From Treponema primitia ZAS-1 (GTDB lineage: Bacteria > Spirochaetota > Spirochaetia > Treponematales > Breznakiellaceae): a stretch of DNA of 28,798 nt. The notes beneath the pieces are model-generated. The model did not search any database and had not been told where the DNA came from. It saw only the letters and a list, made by a program, of their open reading frames with translations. Each line of letters starts with the position of its first letter. The first letter of the stretch is position 1. Of this stretch, positions 6,280 to 13,941 are shown in pieces. Both the position numbers and the translations under genes were made by a program. The stretch lies in contig NZ_AEEA01000042.1 of NCBI RefSeq assembly GCF_000297095.1, forward strand, positions 29,496 through 58,293. The letters run 5' to 3'.

Positions 6280-7304
6280 TGGAAGCCCTGGACTTTACCC
6301 CTGCCACCAGGGAAGAAAAGGAAGCCTTTACCCCCCAGCATAAAAGCGTTTCCTACTGGGAGGATGCCTGGAGGCGGTTGAAGAAGAACCATGTCGCCAT
6401 GGTTTCCCTTGGGGTTATCATCTTCCTCATAGTTTTCGCCTATGCCGGGCCTCTTTTCGTGGCCTATACCTACGATGAGCAGGTGCGGGGCAGTGAAAAC
6501 CTGGCGCCCCTCGCCAATTCTCCCCTTGAACTGGAAAAGATTGCAAAGGGCGAAGGGGTCTTTCCCCACGTCTTCGGGACCGATACCCTGGGCAGGGATA
6601 TTTTTGTCAGGGTTATGTTCGGAACCCGGGTGTCCATGCTCATTGGGGTTATGGCGGCGATACTGACCCTGCTTATCGGGGTGGTCTACGGATCAATCTC
6701 GGGCTTCATAGGGGGGCGGACGGATCTGGTGATGATGCGTATCGTGGACATCATCTATTCGGTTCCCGATGTGCTCGTCGTATTACTGCTGGCAGTAACC
6801 CTGAAGCCCCTGCTCAGTTCCTTCGCGGACGCTAACCAGACTAACCTTATGGGGCGCCTGGTCATTTCCCTGGGGCCCAGCATTATCGCTATTTTTATCG
6901 CCTTTGCCCTGCTGTACTGGACCACCCTGGCCCGGATAGTCCGGGGGCAGATACTCCAGCTCAAACAGCAGGAGTACGTCATCGCCGCGGTTGCCCTGGG
7001 GGCGCGGGATTCGCGGATCATCCTGAAGCATCTGCTTCCCAACTGCGTAGGTTCCCTGGTGGCAGCCACCTGCCTTCAGATACCCATCGCCATCTTCCTG
7101 GAATCCTTCCTTTCCTTCCTGGGCCTCGGGGTAAACGCCCCCATGACCAGCCTGGGATCCCTTTCAGCGGACGCCCTGGGGGGAATGTACACCTATACGT
7201 ACCGGCTTATCATTCCGGCACTGATACTGTGCCTTTTGATCCTCTCCTTTAATCTTTTTGGCGACGGACTGCGGGATGCCTTGGATCCCCGGCTCAAGAA
7301 ATAG
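6279..7304 (+). CDS. oppC: Oligopeptide ABC transporter permease OppC
   Basis: Second inner-membrane permease, 341 residues. It begins with a cytoplasmic tail and SYWEDAWRRLKKNHVAMVSL, the usual OppC N-terminus before the first membrane helix. Then come FGTDTLGRDIFVRVMFGTRVS (residues 103-123), the family signature for the start of the permease domain, an RIVDIIYSVPDVLVVLLL helix and the coupling loop QEYVIAAVALGARDSRIILKHLLPN. The stretch KPLLSSFADANQTNLMGRLV after the third helix is a short insertion relative to the usual DppC. It starts on the A of the oppB stop (ATGA overlap) and precedes oppD by 10 bases, so the four genes form one translationally coupled operon. Confidence 0.93.
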   Translation: MEALDFTPATREEKEAFTPQHKSVSYWEDAWRRLKKNHVAMVSLGVIIFLIVFAYAGPLFVAYTYDEQVRGSENLAPLANSPLELEKIAKGEGVFPHVFGTDTLGRDIFVRVMFGTRVSMLIGVMAAILTLLIGVVYGSISGFIGGRTDLVMMRIVDIIYSVPDVLVVLLLAVTLKPLLSSFADANQTNLMGRLVISLGPSIIAIFIAFALLYWTTLARIVRGQILQLKQQEYVIAAVALGARDSRIILKHLLPNCVGSLVAATCLQIPIAIFLESFLSFLGLGVNAPMTSLGSLSADALGGMYTYTYRLIIPALILCLLILSFNLFGDGLRDALDPRLKK

Positions 7305-7314
7305 GGGGGGCGGT

Positions 7315-8373
7315 ATGGTGGAAGATACCTTGCTTGATGTCCATGATTTACAGGTTTCCTTCTTTACCCCCGTGGGGGAGGTGAAGGCCGTGGGGGGCAT
7401 AAGCTATATCCTCAAATACGGTGAGGTCATGGGCATTGTGGGCGAATCCGGATCCGGCAAAAGCGTGGAGGCCTATTCGATTCTGGGCATCCTGGATTCC
7501 CCGGGAAAGGTCGTGGGCGGGTCCATCAATTTCGAAGGCCGGGACCTGTTGGGCTATTCGGCGAAGGAAATGGAGACGATCCGGGGCAACCGGATGAGCA
7601 TGATCTTCCAGAACCCCATGGAAAGCCTTAACCCGGTGTATACCATCGGAAACCAGTTGATAGATGTACTGCGTATCCACTCGGCGGATACGGCAAAGGG
7701 AACGGCGAAAATTTCCGTCCAGGCCGCACGGGAACGGGCCATTGAGATGCTCCGCCTGGTGGGCATTACCCACCCAGAACAGCGGATGGGCCAGTACCCC
7801 TACGAACTTTCCGGGGGTATGCGCCAGCGGGTGATGATCGCCATGGCCCTGCTCTGCGAGCCCCAGCTGCTCATCGCCGACGAGCCGACTACCGCCCTGG
7901 ACGTTACCATCCAGGCCCAGATACTGGAGCTGATGAAGGACATCAAGGAAAAAACCCGGATGGCCGTGATCTTCATCACCCACAACCTGGCGGTGATCGC
8001 CGAAATCTGTGACACCGTTCTGGTGATGTACGGCGGGCATATCGCCGAGCAGGGCACGGTGGAGGATATCTTCTACGCCCCCGCCCACCCCTATACCAGG
8101 GGCCTCCTCAGGTCCATGCCCCGCATCGATGCGGAGGAGGCCACGCGGCTGATCCCCATTGAGGGGACCCCCATCAATATGCTGGATCCGAACCCGGGCT
8201 GCCCCTTTGCGCCCCGCTGTGAAAGCTGTATGCGTATCTGTATCCAGCAGCTGCCTCCGGAGACAGTACTTGATTCCCCGCCCGGTTCACCGCCCCTGCG
8301 GGAACACCGGGTCGCCTGCTGGCTGCCAATCCAGGAGCGATCCCTGCAAGGGCAGAAGGAGCCGCAACCATGA
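7315..8373 (+). CDS. oppD: Oligopeptide ABC transporter ATPase OppD
   Basis: Cytoplasmic ATPase that powers the OppBC permease, 352 residues. Walker A is GESGSGKS (residues 43-50), the Q-loop lies in MIFQNPMESLNP (96-107), the signature is LSGGMRQR (165-172), Walker B is LLIADEP (185-191), and a switch histidine follows in FITHNL. The C-terminal extension has the oligopeptide-type segment NPGCPFAPRCESCMRIC, with cysteines spaced as in Opp/Dpp ATPases for which an iron-sulfur cluster has been reported. The ATG at 7315 is chosen because a G-rich ribosome site (GGGGGGGCGG) precedes it; the frame extends upstream into oppC but without a suitable start. It overlaps oppF by 4 bases. Confidence 0.93.
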   Translation: MVEDTLLDVHDLQVSFFTPVGEVKAVGGISYILKYGEVMGIVGESGSGKSVEAYSILGILDSPGKVVGGSINFEGRDLLGYSAKEMETIRGNRMSMIFQNPMESLNPVYTIGNQLIDVLRIHSADTAKGTAKISVQAARERAIEMLRLVGITHPEQRMGQYPYELSGGMRQRVMIAMALLCEPQLLIADEPTTALDVTIQAQILELMKDIKEKTRMAVIFITHNLAVIAEICDTVLVMYGGHIAEQGTVEDIFYAPAHPYTRGLLRSMPRIDAEEATRLIPIEGTPINMLDPNPGCPFAPRCESCMRICIQQLPPETVLDSPPGSPPLREHRVACWLPIQERSLQGQKEPQP

Positions 8374-9329
8374 CCCGGCTTATAGAACTGGAAAACCTGA
8401 AAAAGCGGTTCCGCGTCAAAGAAGCCTGGGGCAAAGTCCGGTACATTCACGCCGTGGAAAACGTGCCCCTGTATATTGACCAGGGGGAAACCTTAGGCCT
8501 GGTGGGAGAATCGGGCTGCGGCAAGACCACCCTGGGGCGGACCATCCTGCGGCTCCACGAACCAAGCTCGGGGAAAATCTTCTTCCGGGGCCAGGACATT
8601 ACCCATGCGGATATGCTTCCTTATAGAAGGAAGATGCAGATCATCTTTCAGGACCCCTCATCCTCTCTCAATCCCCGGATGACCGTGGGTGAAATTGTGG
8701 GGGAACCGATCGACATCCACCACCTGGCAGCTTCCAAGGCAGAGCGGAAGGATCGGATCAACTACCTCCTCTCCCGGGTGGGCCTGAACAGCGAGCACGC
8801 CAACCGCTATCCCCACGAATTTTCCGGCGGCCAGCAGCAGCGGATCGGCATAGCCCGTGCCCTGGCGGTGGAGCCCGAGTTTATTGTCTGCGACGAGCCC
8901 GTATCCGCCCTGGACGTGTCCATCCAGTCCCAGATTGTGAACATGCTTGAGGATATGCAGCGGGAACTGGGACTGACCTACCTCTTTATCGCCCACGACA
9001 TATCGGTGGTGCGCCACATTTCCCGGCGCATCGCCGTGATGTACCTGGGCAACCTGGTAGAGCTGGCGGACAGCAATGAGCTGTACAAAAACCCCCTGCA
9101 CCCCTACACCAAAACCCTGCTCCAGGCGGTTCCCATACCGGACCCGCGGATCACCCGTTCCCGGCAGCGGATCATCCTGAACGGGGAAATCCCGAGCCCC
9201 ATGGACCTCCCCCCGGGCTGCCGGTTCAGTACCCTCTGCCCCAACGCCATGAAACGCTGCTCCGAAACAGCGCCCGTGTTGACCGAAGCTGCCCCGGGAC
9301 ACCAGGCCGCCTGCCACCTGTTCGCTTAA
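8370..9329 (+). CDS. oppF: Oligopeptide ABC transporter ATPase OppF
   Basis: Partner ATPase of OppD, 319 residues. Walker A GESGCGKTT (residues 46-54), Q-loop in IIFQDPSSSLNPRM (91-104), signature FSGGQQQR (151-158) and Walker B FIVCDEP (171-177) are intact, with the usual VSALDVSIQSQI following. The C-terminal tail has LPPGCRFSTLCPNAMKRC and a late ACHLF cysteine, as in the OppF/DppF family. It starts at an ATG overlapping the oppD stop and ends the permease-ATPase operon. The solute-binding protein gene oppA lies 660 bases further on, behind a toxin-antitoxin pair and its own promoter. Confidence 0.93.
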   Translation: MTRLIELENLKKRFRVKEAWGKVRYIHAVENVPLYIDQGETLGLVGESGCGKTTLGRTILRLHEPSSGKIFFRGQDITHADMLPYRRKMQIIFQDPSSSLNPRMTVGEIVGEPIDIHHLAASKAERKDRINYLLSRVGLNSEHANRYPHEFSGGQQQRIGIARALAVEPEFIVCDEPVSALDVSIQSQIVNMLEDMQRELGLTYLFIAHDISVVRHISRRIAVMYLGNLVELADSNELYKNPLHPYTKTLLQAVPIPDPRITRSRQRIILNGEIPSPMDLPPGCRFSTLCPNAMKRCSETAPVLTEAAPGHQAACHLFA

Positions 9330-9417
9330 ACCGCCCGGCTGTTCGGCTTTATAGGCGGCCATTCATTCCATAAACCTAATTTGGGAATTAATTCTGGAAG
9401 TCTGGCCGCTGGCCGGC

Positions 9418-9446
9418 TTGTCCGGGCGGAAATTGGGAAGTATACT
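9418..9446 (+). promoter_or_regulatory. Promoter of the hicBA pair
   Basis: TTGTCC (9418-9423) and TATACT (9441-9446) with a 17-base spacer, about 30 bases before the hicB ATG. The -10 is near consensus. Confidence 0.65.
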
Positions 9447-9475
9447 TAATCCAGAAAAGCAGACGGAGGAGATAC

Positions 9476-9655
9476 ATGGAATTACAATACACCTACTGGC
9501 AAGAAGATGATGGGTGGTATATCGGATACTTTGACAATTTTCCCGATCACCCAACCCAGGGACAGACGATTGAAGAACTGGAACTCATGCTCAAGGACTT
9601 ATACGATTGTTTGGAACTCTCCAAATATCACAAAGCAAAATTATTTATTGCATGA
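9476..9655 (+). CDS. hicB: HicB-like antitoxin (short form)
   Basis: This 59-residue protein shows the HicB partial RNase H-like fold: it begins MELQYTYWQEDDGWYIGYF and continues DNFPDHPTQGQTIEELELML, matching the antitoxin pattern of a short beta-hairpin then EGxTxEEAxxNL. No DNA-binding tail follows, so it is the minimal form that neutralises HicA but may not repress by itself. GGAGGAG lies 5-6 bases upstream of the ATG. Its last codons overlap the hicA start in an ATGA arrangement (9652-9655), so the two are translationally coupled. The order hicB then hicA is less common than hicA-hicB but widespread. Confidence 0.8.
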   Translation: MELQYTYWQEDDGWYIGYFDNFPDHPTQGQTIEELELMLKDLYDCLELSKYHKAKLFIA

Positions 9656-9825
9656 AAAGGGTGGATTTAATTAAAGTCATTACCAATAATGGCGCTGTAT
9701 TTGTCCGCCATGGAGGCGGTCATGACGTTTATAAGCAGCCCAAAACCGGGAAACAGGATGCTATTCCCCGGCACACGGAAATCAAAGAATACGTAGCCAA
9801 AAGCATCATCAAGAATTTGTCCTAA
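9652..9825 (+). CDS. hicA: HicA-type mRNA interferase toxin
   Basis: This 57-residue protein has the double-stranded-RNA-binding-like HicA fold. It opens MKRVDLIKVITNNGAVFVRH and continues GGGHDVYKQP, where the histidine of GGGHDVY (residue 24) corresponds to the catalytic His of HicA, then a basic region with IPRHTEIKEYVAKSIIKNL typical of the family end. HicA cleaves mRNAs when the antitoxin is lost. The ATG at 9652 overlaps the hicB stop; a longer reading from upstream would run through hicB and lacks a ribosome site. Length is normal for the family. Confidence 0.88.
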   Translation: MKRVDLIKVITNNGAVFVRHGGGHDVYKQPKTGKQDAIPRHTEIKEYVAKSIIKNLS

Positions 9826-9925
9826 GGCGAGCCGGCAGCCCCCTCCTCCCCAAACGGCGCCTTCGGTTTCCAGTCACCGTTGCGCTACTTCGGTGTTCAG
9901 TATCTTTATTCATTTGGAATATTCT

Positions 9926-9933
9926 GATACTAT
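9926..9933 (+). promoter_or_regulatory. Possible extended -10 promoter of oppA
   Basis: TGATACTAT, an extended -10 box, ends 60 bases before the oppA ATG. The expected -35 region (about 9905-9910) is T-rich but not consensus. A strong ribosome site AAGGAGG precedes the ATG. Confidence 0.4.
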
Positions 9934-9992
9934 TCTCTTAGCTTTCTAAAATCCAATAAAGAAGCATATTTATTTTTCAAGGAGGTATTTTT

Positions 9993-11648
9993 ATGAAAAA
10001 AAATAGTATACTGCCGGTTCTGTTGGTTCTGGTAACGGCCTTGGTTGTTACCGGCTGCGGCGGCAAAAAACCGGCTGCTGCGGCCGGTGGGACCCAAATG
10101 ACCATCGTGGTCGGGTCCGAACCGAACACCATCGATCCTGCGCTGAATTCAGCGGTAGACGGGGCTATCTATCTGGTGCAGAGCTTTGAAGGGCTCTACA
10201 AGTATGAAGATAACGGGAAGGGCAACGCCGCCCTGGTCCCCGGCCAGGCCGAAAGCGCGCCGGAGAAAACGGTAAACCCCGACGGGTCCGTTACTTACCT
10301 GTTTAAGCTGCGGAACAACCTGAAGTGGTCCGATGGTCAGGCCTTTACCGCCAAGGACTTTGTCTACGGCTGGCAGCGCCTGGTGGACCCCGATACCGCT
10401 GCGGACTATAACTACATGATTGATATGGTTAAAAACGCCAACGAGATAATGGAAGGGGAGCTTGATAAAAGCCAGCTGGGCATCCGGGCAATCGACGACC
10501 GGACCCTGGAAATTATCCTGACCTATGACTGCCCCTATTTCTTTGAAATCGCCGCCTTCCCCGCGGCCTTCCCGGTCCGGGCCGATGTTATTGCAAAAGC
10601 GGCGGATCAGTGGACCTTCAGTCCCGCTACCTACATTGGAAACGGTCCCTACCGCCTGAAGGAATGGGTCCACAACAGTTATCTTCTCTACGAAAAAAAC
10701 CCCAACTATTACGAACCGGTCATCGGCCCGGACACCCTCCGCTTTGCCCTGATGGACGATGATAACGCCATACTGTCAGGTTTCCGCAGCGGGGACATTG
10801 ACTTTGCGGAGAATCCGCCGGTGGACGAAATCCCCACCCTGCTTTCTTCGGGCGATTTATCCGTGGCGGATTATCTGGGTACCTATTTTGTTACCTTTAA
10901 CAACCAGAAGGCGCCCTTTAACGATGCCCGGGTTAGGAGGGCCTTCTCCCTGGCCATCGACCGGAACTATCTGGTCGACCAGATCAGCCGTACCGGAGAA
11001 AAACCCGCCGCCGGCTTCGTTCCCTCGGGCATTTCCGACGCCGCCGGTCCCGGAAGCGATTTCCGCGAAGTTGGCAAGGACTATTACAGCATAAATTCTG
11101 CGGATTACAACAGTAATAGTGCGGAGGCGAAACGGCTCCTGGCGGAAGCGGGGTATCCCGAAGGCAGGGGGTTCCCGGTGGTGGAATACCTTTACAACAC
11201 CAGCGACCAGCACCGCGCCATTGGCGAAGCCATGCAGAATATGTGGCGTACCGTTCTGGGGGTCAACGTAACCTTAAGCAATCAGGATTGGGCGGTCTTC
11301 ATTGATAACCGCAAGCTCGGTAACTATATCTTTGCCCGGCACGGCTGGATCGCGGATTACAACGACCCCATCTCCTTCCTGGACTTATTTGTCACCGGGG
11401 GCGGCAACAACGATCCCCAGTATTCAAACTCCCGGTACGACGCGCTTGTAGCCGCCGCCAAGGCTACATCGGTTCCCGAGGAACGGTTTCGCTTTATGCA
11501 CCAGGCGGAGGACATCTTCATGAAGGAAGACGCCGCGGTTGCGCCGATCTATTTCTACACCCAGCCCTACCTGTCAAAGCCCGGTATCAAGGGTCTGTAT
11601 TACACCCCCCTGGGATTCTTCTTCTATAAAAACGTGACGGGTCTATAA
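9993..11648 (+). CDS. oppA: Oligopeptide-binding lipoprotein OppA
   Basis: Extracytoplasmic solute-binding protein (family 5) that captures peptides for OppBCDF, 551 residues. A lipoprotein signal ends in VVTGC with Cys22 as the lipid-modified residue. The mature part shows the family pattern: GSEPNTIDPALNSAVDGAI, the QSFEGLYKYE region, FKLRNNLKWSDGQAFTAKDFVYGWQRLVDP (signature), YIGNGPYRLKEWVHN, and later ARHGWIADYNDPISFLDLF near the end. The best match in style is OppA of peptide permeases rather than nickel or dipeptide proteins. GGAGG precedes the ATG by 7 bases. It has its own promoter region and a terminator, allowing higher expression than the permease genes, as usual for binding proteins. 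Confidence 0.93.
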   Translation: MKKNSILPVLLVLVTALVVTGCGGKKPAAAAGGTQMTIVVGSEPNTIDPALNSAVDGAIYLVQSFEGLYKYEDNGKGNAALVPGQAESAPEKTVNPDGSVTYLFKLRNNLKWSDGQAFTAKDFVYGWQRLVDPDTAADYNYMIDMVKNANEIMEGELDKSQLGIRAIDDRTLEIILTYDCPYFFEIAAFPAAFPVRADVIAKAADQWTFSPATYIGNGPYRLKEWVHNSYLLYEKNPNYYEPVIGPDTLRFALMDDDNAILSGFRSGDIDFAENPPVDEIPTLLSSGDLSVADYLGTYFVTFNNQKAPFNDARVRRAFSLAIDRNYLVDQISRTGEKPAAGFVPSGISDAAGPGSDFREVGKDYYSINSADYNSNSAEAKRLLAEAGYPEGRGFPVVEYLYNTSDQHRAIGEAMQNMWRTVLGVNVTLSNQDWAVFIDNRKLGNYIFARHGWIADYNDPISFLDLFVTGGGNNDPQYSNSRYDALVAAAKATSVPEERFRFMHQAEDIFMKEDAAVAPIYFYTQPYLSKPGIKGLYYTPLGFFFYKNVTGL

Positions 11649-11671
11649 GCTTCTGAATCTTTTTGGGAAAT

Positions 11672-11714
11672 ATGAGGTAAGTCCTTGTAATACAAAGACT
11701 TACCTCATTCTTTT
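11672..11714. terminator. Terminator between oppA and the flavodoxin gene
   Basis: ATGAGGTAAGTC (11672-11683) pairs with GACTTACCTCAT (11697-11708), extended after one mismatch by three more pairs, and is followed by TTCTTTT. It ends oppA and, read the other way, could end the minus-strand operon that stops at 11723. Confidence 0.8.
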
Positions 11715-11722
11715 AAAATAAG

Positions 11723-12205
11723 CTATACATTAAGGCTCTTTACCCATGCGGCCAAATCATCCTTAGAGGGCTTGCCGTTGAGCAATTTGCCTTCTTTCCA
11801 GAGAGCGGCGCCGGAAACGGAAGTTTGCAGCTTTTCTTTCGTCTTGCCCAATCCGCTGCTGCCGGATGTTGCAAAGGGCACAATCGTCTTTCCTGAAAAA
11901 TCATAGCTTTCCAAAAACGTGTTAATGATGGTTGGGGCCACATACCACCAAATTGGGAAGCCCACAAATACAACATCATATGCCGCAATATTGGCATTTT
12001 TATCCGCAAGCGCCGGGCGGGATGATGGGCCTTTCATTTCTATCGAACTGCGGGACTGACTGTCCTTCCAGTCCAAATCGGCCTTGGTATAGGGTACTTC
12101 CGGCTTGATTTCATACAGGTCGGCGCCCGCCGCCTCCGCCAGTTTCTTGGCAAGTTCGGATGTAACCCCGCTTGCTGAAAAATACGCGACTAATTTTTTG
12201 CCCAT
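11723..12205 (-). CDS. Flavodoxin-like protein
   Basis: A 160-residue protein of the flavodoxin-4 type, a small FMN-binding electron carrier or quinone-reductase-like enzyme. The phosphate-binding loop is at the start (LVAYFSASGVTSELAKKLA, residues 5-23), ADLYEIKPEVPYTKADLDW follows, the first flavin-ring loop is FVGFPIWWYVAPTIINTFLE and the second is FATSGSSGLGKT. It lacks the extra domains of long-chain flavodoxins. A ribosome site AAGGAG precedes the ATG. It is the third gene of the minus-strand cluster ychF - cyclic-nucleotide-domain protein - flavodoxin, 34 bases behind the second, so it is probably co-transcribed. Confidence 0.88.
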   Translation of the reverse strand: MGKKLVAYFSASGVTSELAKKLAEAAGADLYEIKPEVPYTKADLDWKDSQSRSSIEMKGPSSRPALADKNANIAAYDVVFVGFPIWWYVAPTIINTFLESYDFSGKTIVPFATSGSSGLGKTKEKLQTSVSGAALWKEGKLLNGKPSKDDLAAWVKSLNV

Positions 12206-12239
12206 ACTTCACACTCCTTATTATTGCGGACTTGCCCGG

Positions 12240-12686
12240 CTACTTTGAGGACTTATACTTCCCGCTGGCGATTCCGTCATCCACATACCGGAGCCGCCGG
12301 GAAAGATCCCGGGCCAGGTTCATCAGCATAAGGGAAAAGGCTTTGATATCCAGCTTGTAAATGCTCCGCAGGGCCCGGTTGGAGATGGACATAACCCGGG
12401 TGGGAGTCAGGGCTTTGATGGTGGCCGCCGAGGGCATCACGTCAAGGACTTCCATCTCCCCAAAGGCGTCCCCCTCTTTAAATTCAAAGAGGACGATGCC
12501 GGTCTTCTCCGCCGCTACCCGGCCTTCCAGGATAAAGCGGATCTTATCATTGGGCTCACCCTCAACGATGATAGCATCTCCGGGCGCATAGTCTTCCTGT
12601 TCCATTAGAGGCATGATCTGGTCGATCTGGTCCTCTAAAAGACCGCCGAACAGTGAATATTTCTGCAAGGATGAAGGACTCACCAT
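12240..12686 (-). CDS. Cyclic-nucleotide-binding domain protein without effector domain
   Basis: This 148-residue protein consists of one Crp-type cyclic-nucleotide-binding beta-roll (residues 10-115: FGGLLEDQIDQIMPLMEQEDYAPGD, IRFILEGRVAA, FGEMEVLDVMPSAATIKAL) and a C-terminal helix-rich tail with no helix-turn-helix. In the phosphate-binding cassette the normally conserved arginine before Ala-Ala is serine (MPSAAT), so canonical cAMP binding is doubtful. It sits 12 bases after ychF and before the flavodoxin gene in the same direction. It may be a structural or protein-protein regulator. The ligand, if any, is unknown. Confidence 0.82.
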   Translation of the reverse strand: MVSPSSLQKYSLFGGLLEDQIDQIMPLMEQEDYAPGDAIIVEGEPNDKIRFILEGRVAAEKTGIVLFEFKEGDAFGEMEVLDVMPSAATIKALTPTRVMSISNRALRSIYKLDIKAFSLMLMNLARDLSRRLRYVDDGIASGKYKSSK

Positions 12687-12698
12687 AGACTACCCCCT

Positions 12699-13826
12699 TT
12701 ACACATTGAATTTGAAAAACATCACATCCCCATCACGGACGATATATTCCTTCCCTTCGATGCGGTACTTCCCGGCTTCTTTGATCTTCGCCTCAGTACC
12801 GTACTTAACAATATCTTCATACGAATATACTTCTGCTTTGATAAATCCCTTTTCAAAATCGGTGTGAATAACCCCCGCAGCCTTGGGGGCAGTATCCCCG
12901 ATATGCACGGTCCAGGCCCGGCACTCATCCGTCCCGGCGGTAAAAAAGGTCTGGAGCCCCAAGAGCCGGTACGCCGCATGAACCAGGGCGCCCAGGCCGG
13001 ATTCCGTGAGCCCCAGCTCTTCCAGAAAGGCGAGTTTGTCAGCCGGGTCATCGATGTCCGCCAGTTCCGCTTCGAACTTCCCGCAGATGATCACCGCCTC
13101 GGAATTTTCAGCGGCGGCCCGGGCCTTTACCCTATCGATGTAGTTGTTGCCGCCCTTACCCGCCGAAATAGCCTTCATCGTTTCCTCGTCCACGTTACAG
13201 ACGTAGAGCTGGGGTTTGGCGGAAATAAAGTGACAGTCGTAGACCGCAGCCCGCTCATCGTCGCTCAGGTCCGCCTGCCGGGCGGGTTTTCCCGCTTCCA
13301 GCAGGGGGCCGATTTTGTCCAGGGCGGACAGAACCGTCTCGGCGCTTTTCTGTTCCCCCTTCGCCTGCACCTTGAGGGACCGTTCCGCCCGCTCCCGGCG
13401 TTTGGCAAGGGTCTCAAGATCCGCCAGGGCCAGTTCGACGTTTATGGTTTCCATATCGGAATCGGGGTCTACCTTATTGGACACATGGATGATATCGGGG
13501 TCGTCAAAACAGCGGACCACCTGGGCTATCACCCCCACCTCCCGGATATGGGACAGAAACTGGTTCCCCAGCCCCTCACCCTTGGAGGCGCCCTTCACCA
13601 GACCGGCAATATCCACAAACTCCACCGCCGCCGGGATGATCCGTTCAGGCTTAAACAGGGCGGAAAGCTCGGAAAGCCGGGGATCCGGTACGTCGACGAT
13701 CCCCACGTTGGGATTAATGGTGCAGAAGGGATAATTCGCCGCTTCCGCCGGCGCCGAGCTCAGGGCTGAAAAGATAGTAGACTTTCCCACATTGGGAAGC
13801 CCCACGATGCCGCAGTTAAGTGCCAT
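12699..13826 (-). CDS. ychF: YchF/OLA1-family ATPase-GTPase
   Basis: A ribosome-associated P-loop NTPase of 375 residues, the usual length. The P-loop is GLPNVGKST (residues 9-17), followed by the family-specific NYPFCTINPNVGIVDVPDPRL, the G3 motif in FVDIAGLVKGASKGEGLGNQFL, and NVDE in YVCNVDEE in place of NKxD, which is the YchF trait that allows ATP use. The C-terminal TGS domain has the FTAGTDECRAWTVHIG and IHTDFEKGFIKAEV motifs and ends VMFFKFNV as in most YchF proteins. It is first in a minus-strand cluster with a strong promoter immediately upstream. A ribosome site AGGAAG ends 1 base before the ATG. Confidence 0.95.
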   Translation of the reverse strand: MALNCGIVGLPNVGKSTIFSALSSAPAEAANYPFCTINPNVGIVDVPDPRLSELSALFKPERIIPAAVEFVDIAGLVKGASKGEGLGNQFLSHIREVGVIAQVVRCFDDPDIIHVSNKVDPDSDMETINVELALADLETLAKRRERAERSLKVQAKGEQKSAETVLSALDKIGPLLEAGKPARQADLSDDERAAVYDCHFISAKPQLYVCNVDEETMKAISAGKGGNNYIDRVKARAAAENSEAVIICGKFEAELADIDDPADKLAFLEELGLTESGLGALVHAAYRLLGLQTFFTAGTDECRAWTVHIGDTAPKAAGVIHTDFEKGFIKAEVYSYEDIVKYGTEAKIKEAGKYRIEGKEYIVRDGDVMFFKFNV

Positions 13827-13833
13827 ACTTCCT

Positions 13834-13862
13834 ATTGTACGGGACCCTTAGCCTAGGGTCAA
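13834..13862 (-). promoter_or_regulatory. Promoter of ychF, start codon right behind the -10 box
   Basis: On the minus strand TTGACC (13862-13857) and TACAAT (13839-13834) are exactly 17 bases apart. Only 7 bases separate the -10 box from the ATG, so transcription would start at or within a base or two of the start codon. Confidence 0.75.
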
Positions 13863-13905
13863 CACTTAAATACTTTTGTCCCGATTGTTCCTTTATTGCA
13901 TTTTG

Positions 13906-13934
13906 TTGATTTTTACTTCAACCAGTGATAATAT
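13906..13934 (+). promoter_or_regulatory. Promoter of the FIST-kinase operon, start codon right behind the -10 box
   Basis: TTGATT (13906-13911) and TAATAT (13929-13934) with a 17-base spacer. The ATG lies at 13942, only 7 bases after the -10 box, and no Shine-Dalgarno sequence is present. Confidence 0.7.
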
Positions 13935-13941
13935 ATAAACA

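Noticed and set aside
7348..8088. Open frame of 246 codons on the minus strand
   Set aside because: Antisense to oppD with intact Walker and signature motifs; no family pattern in the product.
8159..8479. Alternative plus-strand frame across the oppD-oppF junction
   Set aside because: Both opp genes cover it in their own frames with clear motifs; no ribosome site for the alternative.
9331..9358. Hairpin after oppF as a terminator
   Set aside because: Only a 5-base GC stem with a long loop and no T-tract.
12864..13769. Open frame of 301 codons on the plus strand
   Set aside because: It is antisense to ychF, a well-conserved gene; GC-rich third positions create such shadows.
13840..13930. 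Large regulatory RNA between ychF and the FIST gene
   Set aside because: The region is fully explained by two divergent promoters and shows no stable long hairpin.
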